A DNA stretch of 64,000 nt. Origin: Astragalus membranaceus. Lineage: Eukaryota; Streptophyta; Magnoliopsida; Fabales; Fabaceae. Position 1 is the first letter of the stretch, and each line of letters opens with the position of its first letter. The DNA is taken from positions 36,315,799 to 36,379,798 of the forward strand of contig CM076851.1 in the NCBI GenBank assembly GCA_039519185.1, read 5' to 3'. Under the pieces are notes generated by a model, which made no database searches, was not told where the DNA came from, and saw only the letters and a list, made by a program, of their open reading frames with translations. Both the position numbers and the translations under genes were made by a program. Below, piece after piece: positions 54,800 to 64,000 of this stretch.

Positions 54800-55210
54800 G
54801 AGCAACATTAAATTAACAAGCATTTCATTTGGACATTTCAACAAATACTACACCTACATTTCCCCTTAAGTTTAGAAATACTACACCTACACCTACTTTC
54901 AAAGAACCAATCAACAAGCAACAACATTGAATCGTCTAACCTAAGGTTCCAATGCCATTAAAATAACTAGAACATAATACAATGATATTACCTTTGGTGA
55001 AAGTGCAACATTAAATTAACAAGCATTTCATTTGGACATTTCAACAAATAGTACACCTACATTTGCCTTAAGTTTAGAAACACTACACAAACACATATTT
55101 TCAAAGAAACAATCAACAAGCTAGCATCAACATTGAATCATCTAACCTAAGGTTCTAATGCCATTAAAATAACTAGACCAAAATGCAATGATATTACCTT
55201 TGGTGAAAGT
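54800..55210. repeat. Tandem duplication, ~205-bp unit, upstream of the Ulp1 gene
   Basis: 54800-54998 and 55009-55210 share AACAAGCATTTCATTTGGAC, CATTTCAACAAATA, TCTAACCTAAGGTTC and ATGATATTACCTTTGGTGAA. On the minus strand each unit starts with a candidate donor, CAAAG/GTAATA, so leader exons may have been duplicated. Confidence 0.85.
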
Positions 55211-55503
55211 GGAACGAAAATGCAAGCTTCACCAAAACGTCGTACGGACCGAACAAAACCAACCCAACGAAAATGGAAACACGTCGTACGGACCGAACAA
55301 AACAATGGTGAGAATGAGAGGCGTAGTGGGCAACGAAAATGAGAGGGGGAAGAAAATGTGAGTGAACGAAAATGAGAGTGAGAGTGAATGAAAATGAGTG
55401 TGAGTGTGAGAAGGATAGTTGATGGACAGTGAGAGTGAGTGAGGTGAGAACGTGATAGAGTCTGTGAGTGAGAGGGACGCGTAGTAACAAAAATAAAATT
55501 AAA
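55211..55503 (-). promoter_or_regulatory. Probable promoter/leader of CACTA-E gene
   Basis: CT-rich on the minus strand (CACTCTCACTCTCATTTTCG type). No clear TATA word. Between the array and the first exons, as expected for a leader. Confidence 0.4.
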
Positions 55504-55874
55504 GGAATGGGCAGCGCTTTACCCTAAAAGCGCTGCTCATTAGGAAGCGTTTATATCAATGGGCAGCGCTCTCCCATAAAAGCGCTGCTTATCAGTCAGC
55601 GAATTTTACTAATGGGCAGCGCTCAGCCCCAAGCGCTGCTTATTACTCAGCGCCTTTGATCAATGGGCAGCGCTTCCCCCTAAAAGCGTTGCTTATCACT
55701 TAGCGAATTTCACTAATGGGCAGCGCTCACCCCCAAGCGCTGCTTATCACTAAGCGCATTTCTTCAATAGGCAGCGCTCCCCCTCAAAAGCGCTGCTTAT
55801 CACTATCAATGAGCAGCGCTCCCCCCAAAGCGCTGCTTAAGTGTGCGACTAATTTTACGGATTATGGCGTAGTG
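55504..55874. repeat. CACTA-E right subterminal array and terminus
   Basis: About 11 AAAGCGCTGCTTAT/TGGGCAGCGCT units, then ACGGATTATGGCGTAGTG at the end. Confidence 0.9.
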
Positions 55875-57347
55875 TTGTGCTTAGCTCAATACCATACTTC
55901 CACATGCTACTAAATTCCTCAAGACCATTCGTGACGACCTTGCAAAGATTTAGAGGAGATTCATTTGGGGGTTTAGGGATCAAACAACCTAATATTATGA
56001 ATAAGGATTTCCTTATAAAGATATATGGTCATTGGTGAAGACTCCAAATGACCTTTGGTACCATGTGCTTATTGGAAAATACGGAAGGGGCAGTGATCTA
56101 ATTTCTGCCATGACAGTGCAGCCTTATGATTCTCCTCCCTCGAGAGCGTTGAAGGGCATTCTACCTAAGTTCCAACAGAATCTGACCTGGCAAATTGGGA
56201 ATAGCTCTCAAATTAATTTATGGCTGGACAAACGGCTTCCCAATGAGCCTTCTTTACTTAGCATGACGGCTTAACACAATGGACTATTTGATACTACTCT
56301 TAGGCTGTGTGATGCTATTGAGCCTTAGATCGGGAAATGGGATGTAGTGTTCCTCCAAAATAATTTAAATCCTCAGCAGTTCAGTAAGGTTGCTTCAATG
56401 CCCACTCTTGTTATGGAGGACGATGGAGACTGTGTGTTGTGGAGAGGCTCTAGCAACGAGTACTTCATAGTTGGCAGTGCTTATAAAATGATTCATTCGA
56501 TGGACCATGCTTGTGATGGAGAGTGGAAGCAAATATGGACTTGGAATATAGGATCCAAACCTTTACTTGGCTTGCAGCCCATGGTAGATTGCTTACCAAC
56601 AATAGAAGACCCAAGTGGAATGCAACAGTTTCCCCCATTTTCCCATGTTGCAGACGTGAAGACAAATTTCTTCATCATGTGCTCGTGACTGGCTGATTGC
56701 ACGTTTGCGACCCAAATTTGGCTGACTAGTCCCTTCAAATCAGGTTGGTAAATTTTTTCCCAAGATTGCAAGGACTGGATATTCCATGATGTAAAAGACA
56801 ACTCTTGTGGGATTTATGATATCCTCGGGAGCACCATGTTTCTGAAAGCCATTTGGTCTCTATGAAAGTGGAGAAGCCAAACCATTTTTGAAAATGGGTT
56901 CACAAGTCTAGCCAACCCCTTGTACCCTATTCTGAGTATGGCAAAGGATAATGATTCCTCCTACAAGCGGACAGTGAATGGAATGAGACAGGATGTTCAC
57001 ACTGTGCACATCTCGCGGATGCCTCCGGACCAAAGCTAGACAAAACCCAATTTCGACGGTGCCTTTAAACTTCACACAGAGCTAGCCGACTGCGGTGGAC
57101 TCCTCCGAGATGCTAATGGGCAGTAGATAGCTGGTTACTCGCGCAAGCTTGGTAATTGCAATGCCTTATAGGCGGAAATGTGGGGAATGCTTGAGGGACT
57201 CCGACTTGCTTGGCAGAAGGGGATTACTAAACTTATTGTTGAAAGTGATTCCAAGACAATGATGGACATGGTTAACTCAAGGGATAACACGGATATCACC
57301 TCTCATACACTTATTAGGCGAATTCAAAGAGCTCTCCAGCAGAATTG
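55875..57347 (+). pseudogene. LINE segment 3: RT tail, zf-RVT and RNase H
   Basis: Starts VLSSIPYFHM in one frame, skips about 27 codons (RRFIWG to GGLGIKQPNIMNKDFL), then TPNDLWYHVLIGKYGRGSDL, LTWQIGNSSQINLWLDKRLP, a poor zf-RVT part, and RNase H: KPNFDGAFKLHTELADCGGL, AEMWGMLEGLRLAWQKGI, LIVESDSKTMMDMV (catalytic D, E and D present). Breaks off after RIQRALQQN, where CACTA-F begins. Stops at 56272, 56326, 56686 and 57124 or nearby. Confidence 0.87.
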
Positions 57348-57440
57348 CACTACAAAGAAAATGCCCTATGCCCACGGTAGTATTTTTACAAGTTCTACCC
57401 ACGGCACTATTTTATAAGTTTCCGACGGTAAAAGCTTGTT

Positions 57441-58188
57441 TCTAATTAAAATAAATAATAATAATAACAAAACTCACTCACTCGCGAAGCTCAGAAGCTC
57501 ATCACTCTCGCGAAGCTCGCTCTCGCTCTCGCAGGGAAACTCACTCTCGCGAAGCTCGTTCTCACTCTCGCTCTCTCGCTCTCAGGTTCTCTCTCGCTCT
57601 CAGGTTCTCACTCTCGCTCTCTCAGAATCTCACTCTCGCTCTCTTCAATCGATCTCAGGTTCTCACTCTCGCTCTCTCAGTTTCTCTGCGATTCCCTGCT
57701 TCTCTCTCCCATGGCTTCCTCTTTGTGAAGGTGAACCCTAGTTTCATTTTCGTGTTCTTTAATTTTCGTTTGTTTTGCTTTCATTTTCGTTTTCAATTTC
57801 AGATTGGGAACCCTAATTTATCTCCCTCTTCTCTTTCTTCTTTAATTTCAGATTCAGAAGTTGATTTGAAGGTCCAGTTCTAGAGGTTAGTACACTGCTC
57901 TCAGTTGGTGGTTATGTTTGCTCTGTTTCGATTTGTATTTCTACAGCTCTCAGAATTCAATTTGTATGCATGTTGTTAGGTAGTTTTATTCTGTTTCGAT
58001 TGTATTAATACTGATTGCTATTCTGTTTCGATTAGGTTTGCTCTGTTTTATTCTGTTTAGCAATTTGTATTAATACTGATTGGTATGAGTTGAATGATCA
58101 AGATGAACCATATGCAAAACATTCTGTTCATTTAACCAATCTGTTCTCAGTCTACTCATTCATTTTATTTTTCAGTTTAGTATATAAA
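57441..58188 (+). other. CACTA-F leader with CTCTCGC-rich tract
   Basis: 57480-57690 is a low-complexity tract of CACTCTCGCTCTC and GCGAAGCTC repeats. 57720-58180 holds donor/acceptor-like words (GAAG/GTGAAC; TTTTTCAG/TTTAG just before the ATG). No coding. Likely the untranslated first exon and intron of TnpD. Confidence 0.5.
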
Positions 58189-61100
58189 ATGGATAAGAGT
58201 TGGATATCGGATAGCACGGTGACTAAAGAGAAGTACATTAGCGGGGTTTTAAGTTTTCTTCAATTTGCATTTACAAACTCATCTATAGATGGAAAAATTT
58301 TATGTCCATGCACCAAATGTGTCAATTGTAATAAGTGTACTCACATGAATCGTTATGAGCACATAATCAATCATGGGTTTCTAAGAGGATATATTAATTG
58401 GATTTTTCATGGTGAAGAAGCTAGCTATTCTAAGACTATAAGCATGTCTCATGTAGAAAGGGAGTTTGATCATGACATGGATTCAATGATTCATGATGCA
58501 TTTGCAATGCATACTACTCATGATAGTGATGATACAAATGTAAGTTTGGAGGATGAGGATCCTAGCGCTAATCATGGCCACAATGTGACACAATCTAATG
58601 AAGGTAATAATCCAGACAAGTTATGTCAGTTGTTAAAGGAGGCAGAACAAAGTCTCTATCCTGGTTGCAAGAAGTTCACGAAACTATCCTTTATCATACA
58701 TTTGTACCACTTAAAATGTCTAAATGGGTGGACTGACAAAAGTTTTTCAATGTTGTTAGAGTTGTTAAGTGAAGCATTTCCAGAGGAAAATACTTTGCCG
58801 AAATCGTTTTATGATGCAAAGAAGATTATTTCGGGGTTGGGTTTATCATACGAAAAAATTCATGCTTGTCCATCAGACTGCATATTGTATTGGAGGGATT
58901 TTGCTAATGCTGAATTTTGCCCTAAATGTGGTCTCTCAAGATGGAAACTCAACTCTGACGATGAAGGTAGAAAAAAGATACCTGCAAAGGTACTTCGTTG
59001 GTTTCCTCTTAAGCATAGATTACAAAGACTCTTCTTGTCATCAAAAACAGCAGCTTCTATGACATGGCATGAAGATGGTCGGACTAAAGATGGACTCATG
59101 AGACATCCAGCAGATTCTTTAGCTTGGAAGGATTTTGATCTTCGGTATCCTAATTTCTCTAGTGACCCTCGTAATGTTCGCTTAGGTTTGGCTTCTGATG
59201 GATTTAATCCTTTCAAAACCATGTCAGTCAATCACAGCACTTGGCCTATTATCTTGATTCCATATAACCTTCCTCCATGGATGTGTATGAAGCAACCCAA
59301 TTTTATACTCTCATTGCTAATTCCTGGTCCAAAAGGTCCCGGTGATAAAATTGATGTCTATATGCAGCCTATTGTAGAAGAGTTAAAAGAATTATGGGAT
59401 ATTGGGGTGAGAACTTTTGATGCATGCAAAAAAGAGACATTCCAAATGCGTGCTGCGATAATGTGGACAATTAATGATTTCCCTGCATATGCAAATTTGT
59501 CTGGTTGGAGTACTAAAGGTAAACTTGCCTGTCCATGTTGTGGTTTTGAAACCGCCTCTAAGTGGTTGCGTTATAGTAGGAAGTTTTGTTACATGTGTCA
59601 TCGTCGTTGGTTAGAGCCGGACCATAGATGGAGATACAATAGACGAGATTTTGATGGAACCCAAGAGTTTAGAGCCCATCCCGAGCCACAAAATGGAACT
59701 ATGGCTTTGAGACAACTAGAAAATCATGGAAATGGGAGTTTGTCACCATGGAAAAAGAAAAGCATTTTGTTCACATTGCCTTATTGGAAACATAATGTTC
59801 TTCGTCATAATCTTGACGTGATGCACATTGAAAAAAATGTTTGCGATAACATTATTGGAAAGAAGGAAAATCAAAGGATAATGATAAGGCACATTATGAC
59901 CTTGTAGATCTGAACATAAGAAGCCAACTACACCCAAAGATGCATCTTAGTACAGGTAAAAAGTATTTGCCTAGAGCTTGTTATCAAATGACATCAAATG
60001 AGAAAGAAGCATTTTTGGAAGTGCTTAAAACAATAAAAGCATCAGATGAATACGTGTCTAGTATTTCAAGATGTGTCCAAGTGAAGCAACGCAAGATATT
60101 TGGTCTCAAAAGCTATGATTGCCATCTTTTGATGCAAGAGTTTCTCTGTATAGCTATGAAAGGTTGTTTGCCTGACAAAGTGAGTTTGGTTATTGGTGAT
60201 CTTTGTCATTTCTTCAAAGACTTGTGTGGTAAGGTGCTTAATAAACATTATTTGGAGCTCTTGGAGTATCGAATAGCCAACACATTGTGCCAATTAGAAA
60301 AGATTTCCCCTCCTTCCTTTTTCACTATAATGGTACATTTGGTAATACATTTGGCACATGAGGCAAAAGTTGCAGGTCCAGTTCATTATCGATGGATGTA
60401 TCCTATTGAGAGGTATTATCTAGTAACATCTAGTTTGTAAAGGAAAACAACATTATATTAATTTCTAACCTAAAATCCTTTTTTTAGGTTCCTTTGTACT
60501 CTAAAGTCATTTGTTCGTAATCGAGCACATCCAGAAGGGTCTATTGCAGAGGGATATTTAGCTCATGAATGCTTGATATTTTGTTCGCGTTATCTTTCCG
60601 GGGTTGAAACCCATTTTAACCGATCAAGTCGAAATGATGATTCTTCTTTTGTAAGCAATGCAAGTATCTTAAATCCCAGAGGCAGGCCATTGGGTAGAAA
60701 AAGCCAAGTTGGGTTCATTGTGAAGAAAAGAAAGAGAGTTTCTCGAGTTTCTCTTGATAAGAAAACATTGCAACAAGCACATAGATATGTGCTTTTTAAT
60801 AGAAATGATATTGAGTGCTTCAAGAGGTAAGAAAAATTATTGATATCTGATTTGGTACATTTCTGCTAATTTTAAAGTTTAACATCTCTCTAAGTTGGTT
60901 TGATACCTTTCATAGAGAACACATGGACCTCATTAGGAGAAAAAACCGTCGGCTATCTCCATATGAGATTGACAGAGTTCATAGTGAAACATTTCCTGAT
61001 TGGTTTCGTGAACGAGTAAGTGTTAAGAACCATCCATCACCAATATTGAATTTCATAATCATTCATGTTTTGTAATCATTTAAAATAATAATTTGATAGG

Positions 61101-61807
61101 TTGCACGATTGGAAGAGCAGGGGAGTGTTGTAGTCAATGGTGAAATGAAATGGTTAGCACGTGGCCCGATAGAAATAGTGAAAAAATATAGTGACTATGT
61201 TGTTAATGGAGTTAGATTTCATACGAAAAAGCGCGAAAGGTGCTAAAAGACTTAAAACAGTGGCATTGTTGTTATTGTTAAGGCAAGAAGTTATGCTAGT
61301 TCAAGAGATAAACACCCTAAGGAAGGGGAGATCAATTACTATGGTGCATTGACAGATATAATTCAATTGGATTACTCAGGCAAATGCAAAGTAGTACTTT
61401 TCAAGTGTGATTGGGTTGACATAAATAGGGGTTGTAAAATTGATAATATGGGCATGACATTAATAAATTTCAATTATTTGCAACACACGGGGAATAATAT
61501 ATGTGATGACCCGTTTATTTTTGCATCCCAAGCCAAGAAAGTGTTCTATGTGGAGAATAAAAGACAAAGTGATTGGCTTGTTGTTGTGCATGCTAAAGTT
61601 AGAGATGTATATGATATGGGTGATGATCAATCCATTGACATAGATAAAGGAAGTGAACAAGTCATACAAGAGATAAATGACAATGATTTGATTAGGCCAG
61701 AATATGATGTTAATGATGATATCATTGAAGTTGCAATTAATATGGATGAAATTTTCCAAAACAATGAGGCTGGTGATTCAGAGGATGATGGCGAAGAGGC
61801 AACATAA
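58189..61807 (+). pseudogene. CACTA-F TnpD-type transposase, frameshifted
   Basis: Exons 58189-60412, 60488-60826, 60916-61015 and 61100-61807. I chose the ATG at 58189 (MDKSWISDSTV), since TnpD proteins begin MD(R/K)SW; the in-frame ATG at 58090 adds leader. Domains: transposase-associated (CPCTKCVNCNKCTHMNRYEH); Transposase_21 (NTLPKSFYDAKKI, ACPSDCILYWRDF, MRHPADSLAWKDFD, IPGPKGPGDKIDVYMQP, MWTINDFPAYANLSGWST, LPYWKHNVLRHNLDVMHIEK); DUF4218-like (VHLVIHLAHEAKVAGPVHYR); DUF4216-like (KVVLFKCDWVDINRG, KKVFYVENKRQSDWLVVVHA). Lesions: an indel near 59865 after DNIIG, and another with stops at 61243-61253 (KKRER/). The rest is remarkably open. Confidence 0.92.
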
Positions 61808-61824
61808 TTCCTAGAGAACAGAAC

Positions 61825-62100
61825 CAAGTTATCAGCACTCCTTTTTCTGCATCAAGTTATCAGCACTCCTTTTTCTGCATCAAGTTATCAGCACTCCTTT
61901 TTCTGCATCAAGTTATCCAGTCTTTAGAAATATTATTAGTGGAGATATGTATTCCAGACTTTAGAAATATTATCAGCACTCCTGTTTCTATGTATTCCAG
62001 ACTTTAGAAATTGTTGTTGAACTGAAAATTTCAATTGTTGTTGAACTGAAAATTTCTATGTATTATCAGCACTCCTGTTTCTATGTATTCCCATTTCCCA
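61825..62100. repeat. Short tandem repeats after TnpD
   Basis: CAGCACTCCTTTTTCTGCATC comes in three units of 28-29 bp (61831-61912, each given here without its last base counted as motif). Then come two copies each of TATTCCAGACTTTAGAAAT and TGTTGTTGAACTGAAAATTT, and CAGCACTCCTGTTTCTATGT. Confidence 0.85.
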
Positions 62101-62354
62101 ATCACCATCCCAAAAAAGAGAAAACAAGGACCTAAAGAGTGTATACATTTGAATGTTGTTGTTAACAGATGCAATTGGAATGCGAAACATATTCATTTAC
62201 TAATTTTTGTTGTCAGGGAGCAAAAGATAACTTCTAGAAGTTGAATCTGTTTGATCTGGATGATTTGATTCTAAACATGGATAGTTTTGGGTACTTTTGA
62301 CTTGGTATAGATTTGTTGAACTAACATTGCCTTCATTAATTGCAGCAACTCAGC

Positions 62355-62704
62355 ATGGGGAGGCGTAGAAAGTTGATTACTGTTCGGGATAGTCGAGTGC
62401 AATCAAATGAAGTTCGGGATAATCGAGTGCAATCAAATGAAAGCTCTAATGCTGGTACTGTTTTGATGAATGAAATTAGAATGGACTTTCTTATTATCTC
62501 AGTCATTTACATTTGAAAATATCAAAATAGATTCATGTTTTAACAATTGACATCGATACACAATTTAGGTAAAAAAAAGACTAGAGGTTACACACATATG
62601 TTAGATGTGTGGGACATGCCAGATGGAGAACTTGTATGTGTTGAAACAGATGGTTTTGGCAAAAAATATATTCATCTTATACTGGTTGGGAAGGAAAGAC
62701 CCTA
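62355..62704 (+). pseudogene. CACTA-F TnpA-like gene, first two exons only
   Basis: Exon 1 (62355-62454) reads MGRRRKLITVRDSRVQSNE and then a tandem copy VRDNRVQSNE. Exon 2 starts at 62569 (KKKTRGYTHMLDVWDMPDGE, then LVCVETDGFGKKY), as in the N-terminal part of plant TnpA-like proteins. The frame then leaves the family and stops at 62706. The remaining exons are deleted with the right terminus. Confidence 0.7.
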
Positions 62705-62970
62705 TTGAATGCAATAGGGAGCTTGGTGCATGAGGGAAATCAGTGTGCGGATTGGCTTGCGAACAACATCCTTAACCTTATCCCCCATGAGGTCCAAGTG
62801 CTGCAAAACCCGCCAAGAGAGCTTCAACAAATTCAGTTTGATGACTATTGTGGCATTTCCTTGCCTAGAATTGTTGGTTAAACTAGTTAGTTTGTTTTTG
62901 GTTTTCTCTGGGCTTCTACTCTCAGTTTTTTTGCCTGAATTAGTATTTTATTTCTTGTTTTTTACCAAAT
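62705..62970 (+). pseudogene. LINE segment 4: RNase H C-terminus and 3' UTR
   Basis: Reads NAIGSLVHEGNQCADWLANN, then HEVQVLQNPPRELQQIQFDD and YCGISLPRIVG, and stops (TAA near 62879). H-E-G-N-x-C-A-D-W-L is the closing motif of plant L1 RNase H. A T-rich 3' UTR follows. The poly(A) is not clear. Confidence 0.85.
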
Positions 62971-63544
62971 TTTATTTTCTTGTTACGTATTATTCTTTTA
63001 GGACAATTGTTATTACACCCTATCAATTAATAATATTGCTAAAATCATTACCTCACAAAATCGTAATGCAAATCATAAATATATTGTCTTAAATGATTTT
63101 TCAATTTTAAATTAGTATAACATTCATATTTAATATTTAATTTCAAACTTATTTTAAATGAGTTGCCTGTTTTAAATTAGTATTGTTTTCCGATAAATTT
63201 TAAATTAGCATGTCTTTCAGTATTAATAATAAATATGTAAATATTTACATAAAAAAATTATGTAAAATTATCATAAAGAAATTAATTGTTTTACTTGAAA
63301 TGATATTAACTTATAAAATAAAGTATGATTAATTAAAGATAAATATATTTCACAAGGAAAAGAATATTTGTATAGAGACTTATTAATATTTAAAGAGGAA
63401 AAGATATATTGTTTTTTTGACAATGGAAAAGATATATTGTTAGGAAACAAAATATTTTATGAATTTTTTTCTTAAATCAGTATAAGATATTTTGTCAAAA
63501 AAAGAATCAGTATAAGATGAATATATTTTTTGTTATCATATCAT
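62971..63544. other. AT-rich DNA, no gene recognised
   Basis: Very AT-rich. GGAAAAGATATATTGTT and CAGTATAAGATRWAT recur as short direct repeats around 63400-63520. Confidence 0.45.
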
Positions 63545-63611
63545 TGAAGCGTAGTTTCCACCGAGACCTTAGGGTAGGAGTGGGATCTAAGTCCAATTAC
63601 CACTCTGACCA
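63545..63611 (-). mobile_element. tRNA-derived SINE (family 1), short copy
   Basis: On the minus strand GGTCAGAGTGGTAATTGG (A-box-like), then CCTAAGGTCTCGGTGG (B-box-like) and AAACTACGCTTC. Matches the ends of 3453-3672 with the middle missing. Confidence 0.6.
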
Positions 63612-63759
63612 AATGAATATATTGATAAAAATGATACATTAATATAATTTTTCTATAAGTAATGTATATATTTTTATTTCTTTCTACCTGTTACAGTCAA
63701 TTATTTGTTTTTTTTTTTGACAAACTCAATGAATAGTACTATAAAGTAATCTCCGTGCA

Positions 63760-64000
63760 TATATATTTTAGAGGTTTACACCAGTAATCTCCGTACTTAC
63801 GCGCACCGCGTAACTCTGAATGAGTGACCGGAAAAGGTAGTTGAAGAAGGCCATTTTGGGAATTAAACACGAGCAAAACCAAGCCACATGGCTATTTCTT
63901 TCTCCGTGCAATACAATTTTCTCCACTTGCATAATCTCTCTTCATAAAAAGACACAACAACAGAACAGACAAACACACATACACTCTTACCGGCGGCACT
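63760..64000 (+). promoter_or_regulatory. Possible promoter/5' UTR of a host gene beyond the window
   Basis: The last 240 bases change in character. They have balanced composition, a TATA-like CTTCATAAAAAG at about 63940, and a C/A-rich leader AACAGACAAACACACATACAC. Many plant 5' UTRs look like this. No ATG frame is yet visible at the edge. Confidence 0.3.

Larger units (their letters stand above)
50238..55874 (-). mobile_element. CACTA-E, Ulp1-bearing element, left end probably deleted
   Basis: The right end at 55874 closes GGATTATGGCGTAGTG, a CACTA terminus. Arrays of GGGCAGCGCTTTT / AAAAGCGCTGCCC motifs lie at both sides (50242-50515, 55504-55845). One gene on the minus strand. At the left the array begins at once after CACTCTAATAA (50238). 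A proper mate of the right terminus is missing, and the LINE has lost about 160 bp there, so a deletion across the left junction is likely. TTC before and TTG after do not match. No TnpD gene is present. Confidence 0.8.
57348..62704 (+). mobile_element. CACTA-F, left end intact, right end deleted
   Basis: The left end CACTACAAAGAAAATGCCC lies at 57348. A short subterminal region with CCACGGTAGTATTTTTAC and CCCACGGCACTATTTT follows. TnpD and the start of TnpA are on +. The right part of TnpA, the array and the terminus are missing, and LINE coding resumes near 62705. TTG occurs on both sides (57345-57347, 62705-62707), but as no right terminus precedes the second one this is probably chance. 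Confidence 0.85.
48288..62970 (+). mobile_element. L1-type LINE split by three CACTA elements
   Basis: Four segments, 48288-48738, 50028-50237, 55875-57347 and 62705-62970, are in the same orientation and read in order through one plant L1 ORF2 (mid reverse transcriptase to RNase H and 3' UTR). The LINE is 5'-truncated in the RT domain. About 2.4 kb of LINE are recognisable. The gaps hold CACTA-D, -E and -F. Confidence 0.88.

Noticed and set aside
58090..58188. Upstream ATG of the CACTA-F transposase frame
   Set aside because: A probable intron acceptor (TTTTTCAG) lies between it and MDKSW, and TnpD relatives in this window begin at MD(R/K)SW.
62705..62707. TTG as right target duplication of CACTA-F
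   Set aside because: No CACTA terminus precedes it. A 3-base match by chance is likely.

Overview
This is repeat-dense nuclear DNA from a flowering plant, most likely a papilionoid legume (clover/Medicago/pea relatives). The genus cannot be fixed from the sequence alone. The evidence is an AT-rich background, spliced plant-type CACTA, MULE and hAT transposons, L1-type LINEs, Ty1/copia and Ty3/gypsy fragments, tRNA-derived SINEs, and TRIM-type LTRs that resemble sequences common in legumes. I found no intact host protein gene, no rRNA or tRNA gene and no CRISPR. The only hint of a host gene is a promoter/5'-UTR-like stretch at the last ~240 bases.

Layout. 1-2701: a TRIM-like LTR element sits inside the 3' half of an L1 LINE. 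3453-3672: SINE. 4151-7200: CACTA-A, a leader plus a truncated TnpD-type transposase. 7201-9787: CACTA-B, reversed, inserted in CACTA-A, with a broken TnpA-like gene and cut off by a Ty3/gypsy fragment (9788-16164). That gypsy fragment has pol on +, an antisense ORF on -, and a solo LTR (12976-14404) inside it. 16165-17258: copia gag-preintegrase/integrase remnant split by a hAT element with an exact 8-bp target duplication. It is followed by a SINE that is itself split by a second hAT MITE. 17829-21436: MULE with a GRF zinc-finger gene and a convergent mudrA-type transposase. 21450-27640: LTR and gag debris, a second solo LTR (24607-26977) and a MITE. 27640-32700: mostly unassigned AT-rich DNA with SINEs. 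32716-36075: LINE scrap and two head-to-head TRIM-like elements. 37091-45503: CACTA-C, structurally complete with both termini and a TGA target duplication, but both genes are mutated. It carries a large inverted duplication near its left end.

48288-62970 is a single L1 LINE whose reverse transcriptase/RNase H frame has been split by three unrelated CACTA elements: CACTA-D (48739-50027, non-autonomous, exact TCA duplication), CACTA-E (about 50238-55874, a TnpA-like gene ending in a Ulp1/C48 cysteine-protease domain) and CACTA-F (57348 to about 62704, TnpD plus a truncated TnpA).

How the genes relate. TnpD-type proteins are CACTA transposases. TnpA-like proteins of the En/Spm type bind subterminal repeats. 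Each CACTA family here carries its own CpG-containing subterminal motif (CCGCCGCAAA/TCCGCCGGAAA; TTAGCGAGGGA/TTAGCGACGGA; GGGCAGCGCTTTT). Nearly every transposase gene shows one to three small inactivating lesions, so mobility would need help in trans. The least damaged gene is the CACTA-E Ulp1 gene, with one visible 1-bp homopolymer deletion. The most unusual structures are the CACTA-C hairpin with its duplicated promoter/subterminal block, the target duplication used as the TnpA stop codon, the templated filler patch in the first LINE, and the triple CACTA occupation of one LINE. Exon limits and family calls were read by eye from splice motifs and paralogue comparison, with no database search.
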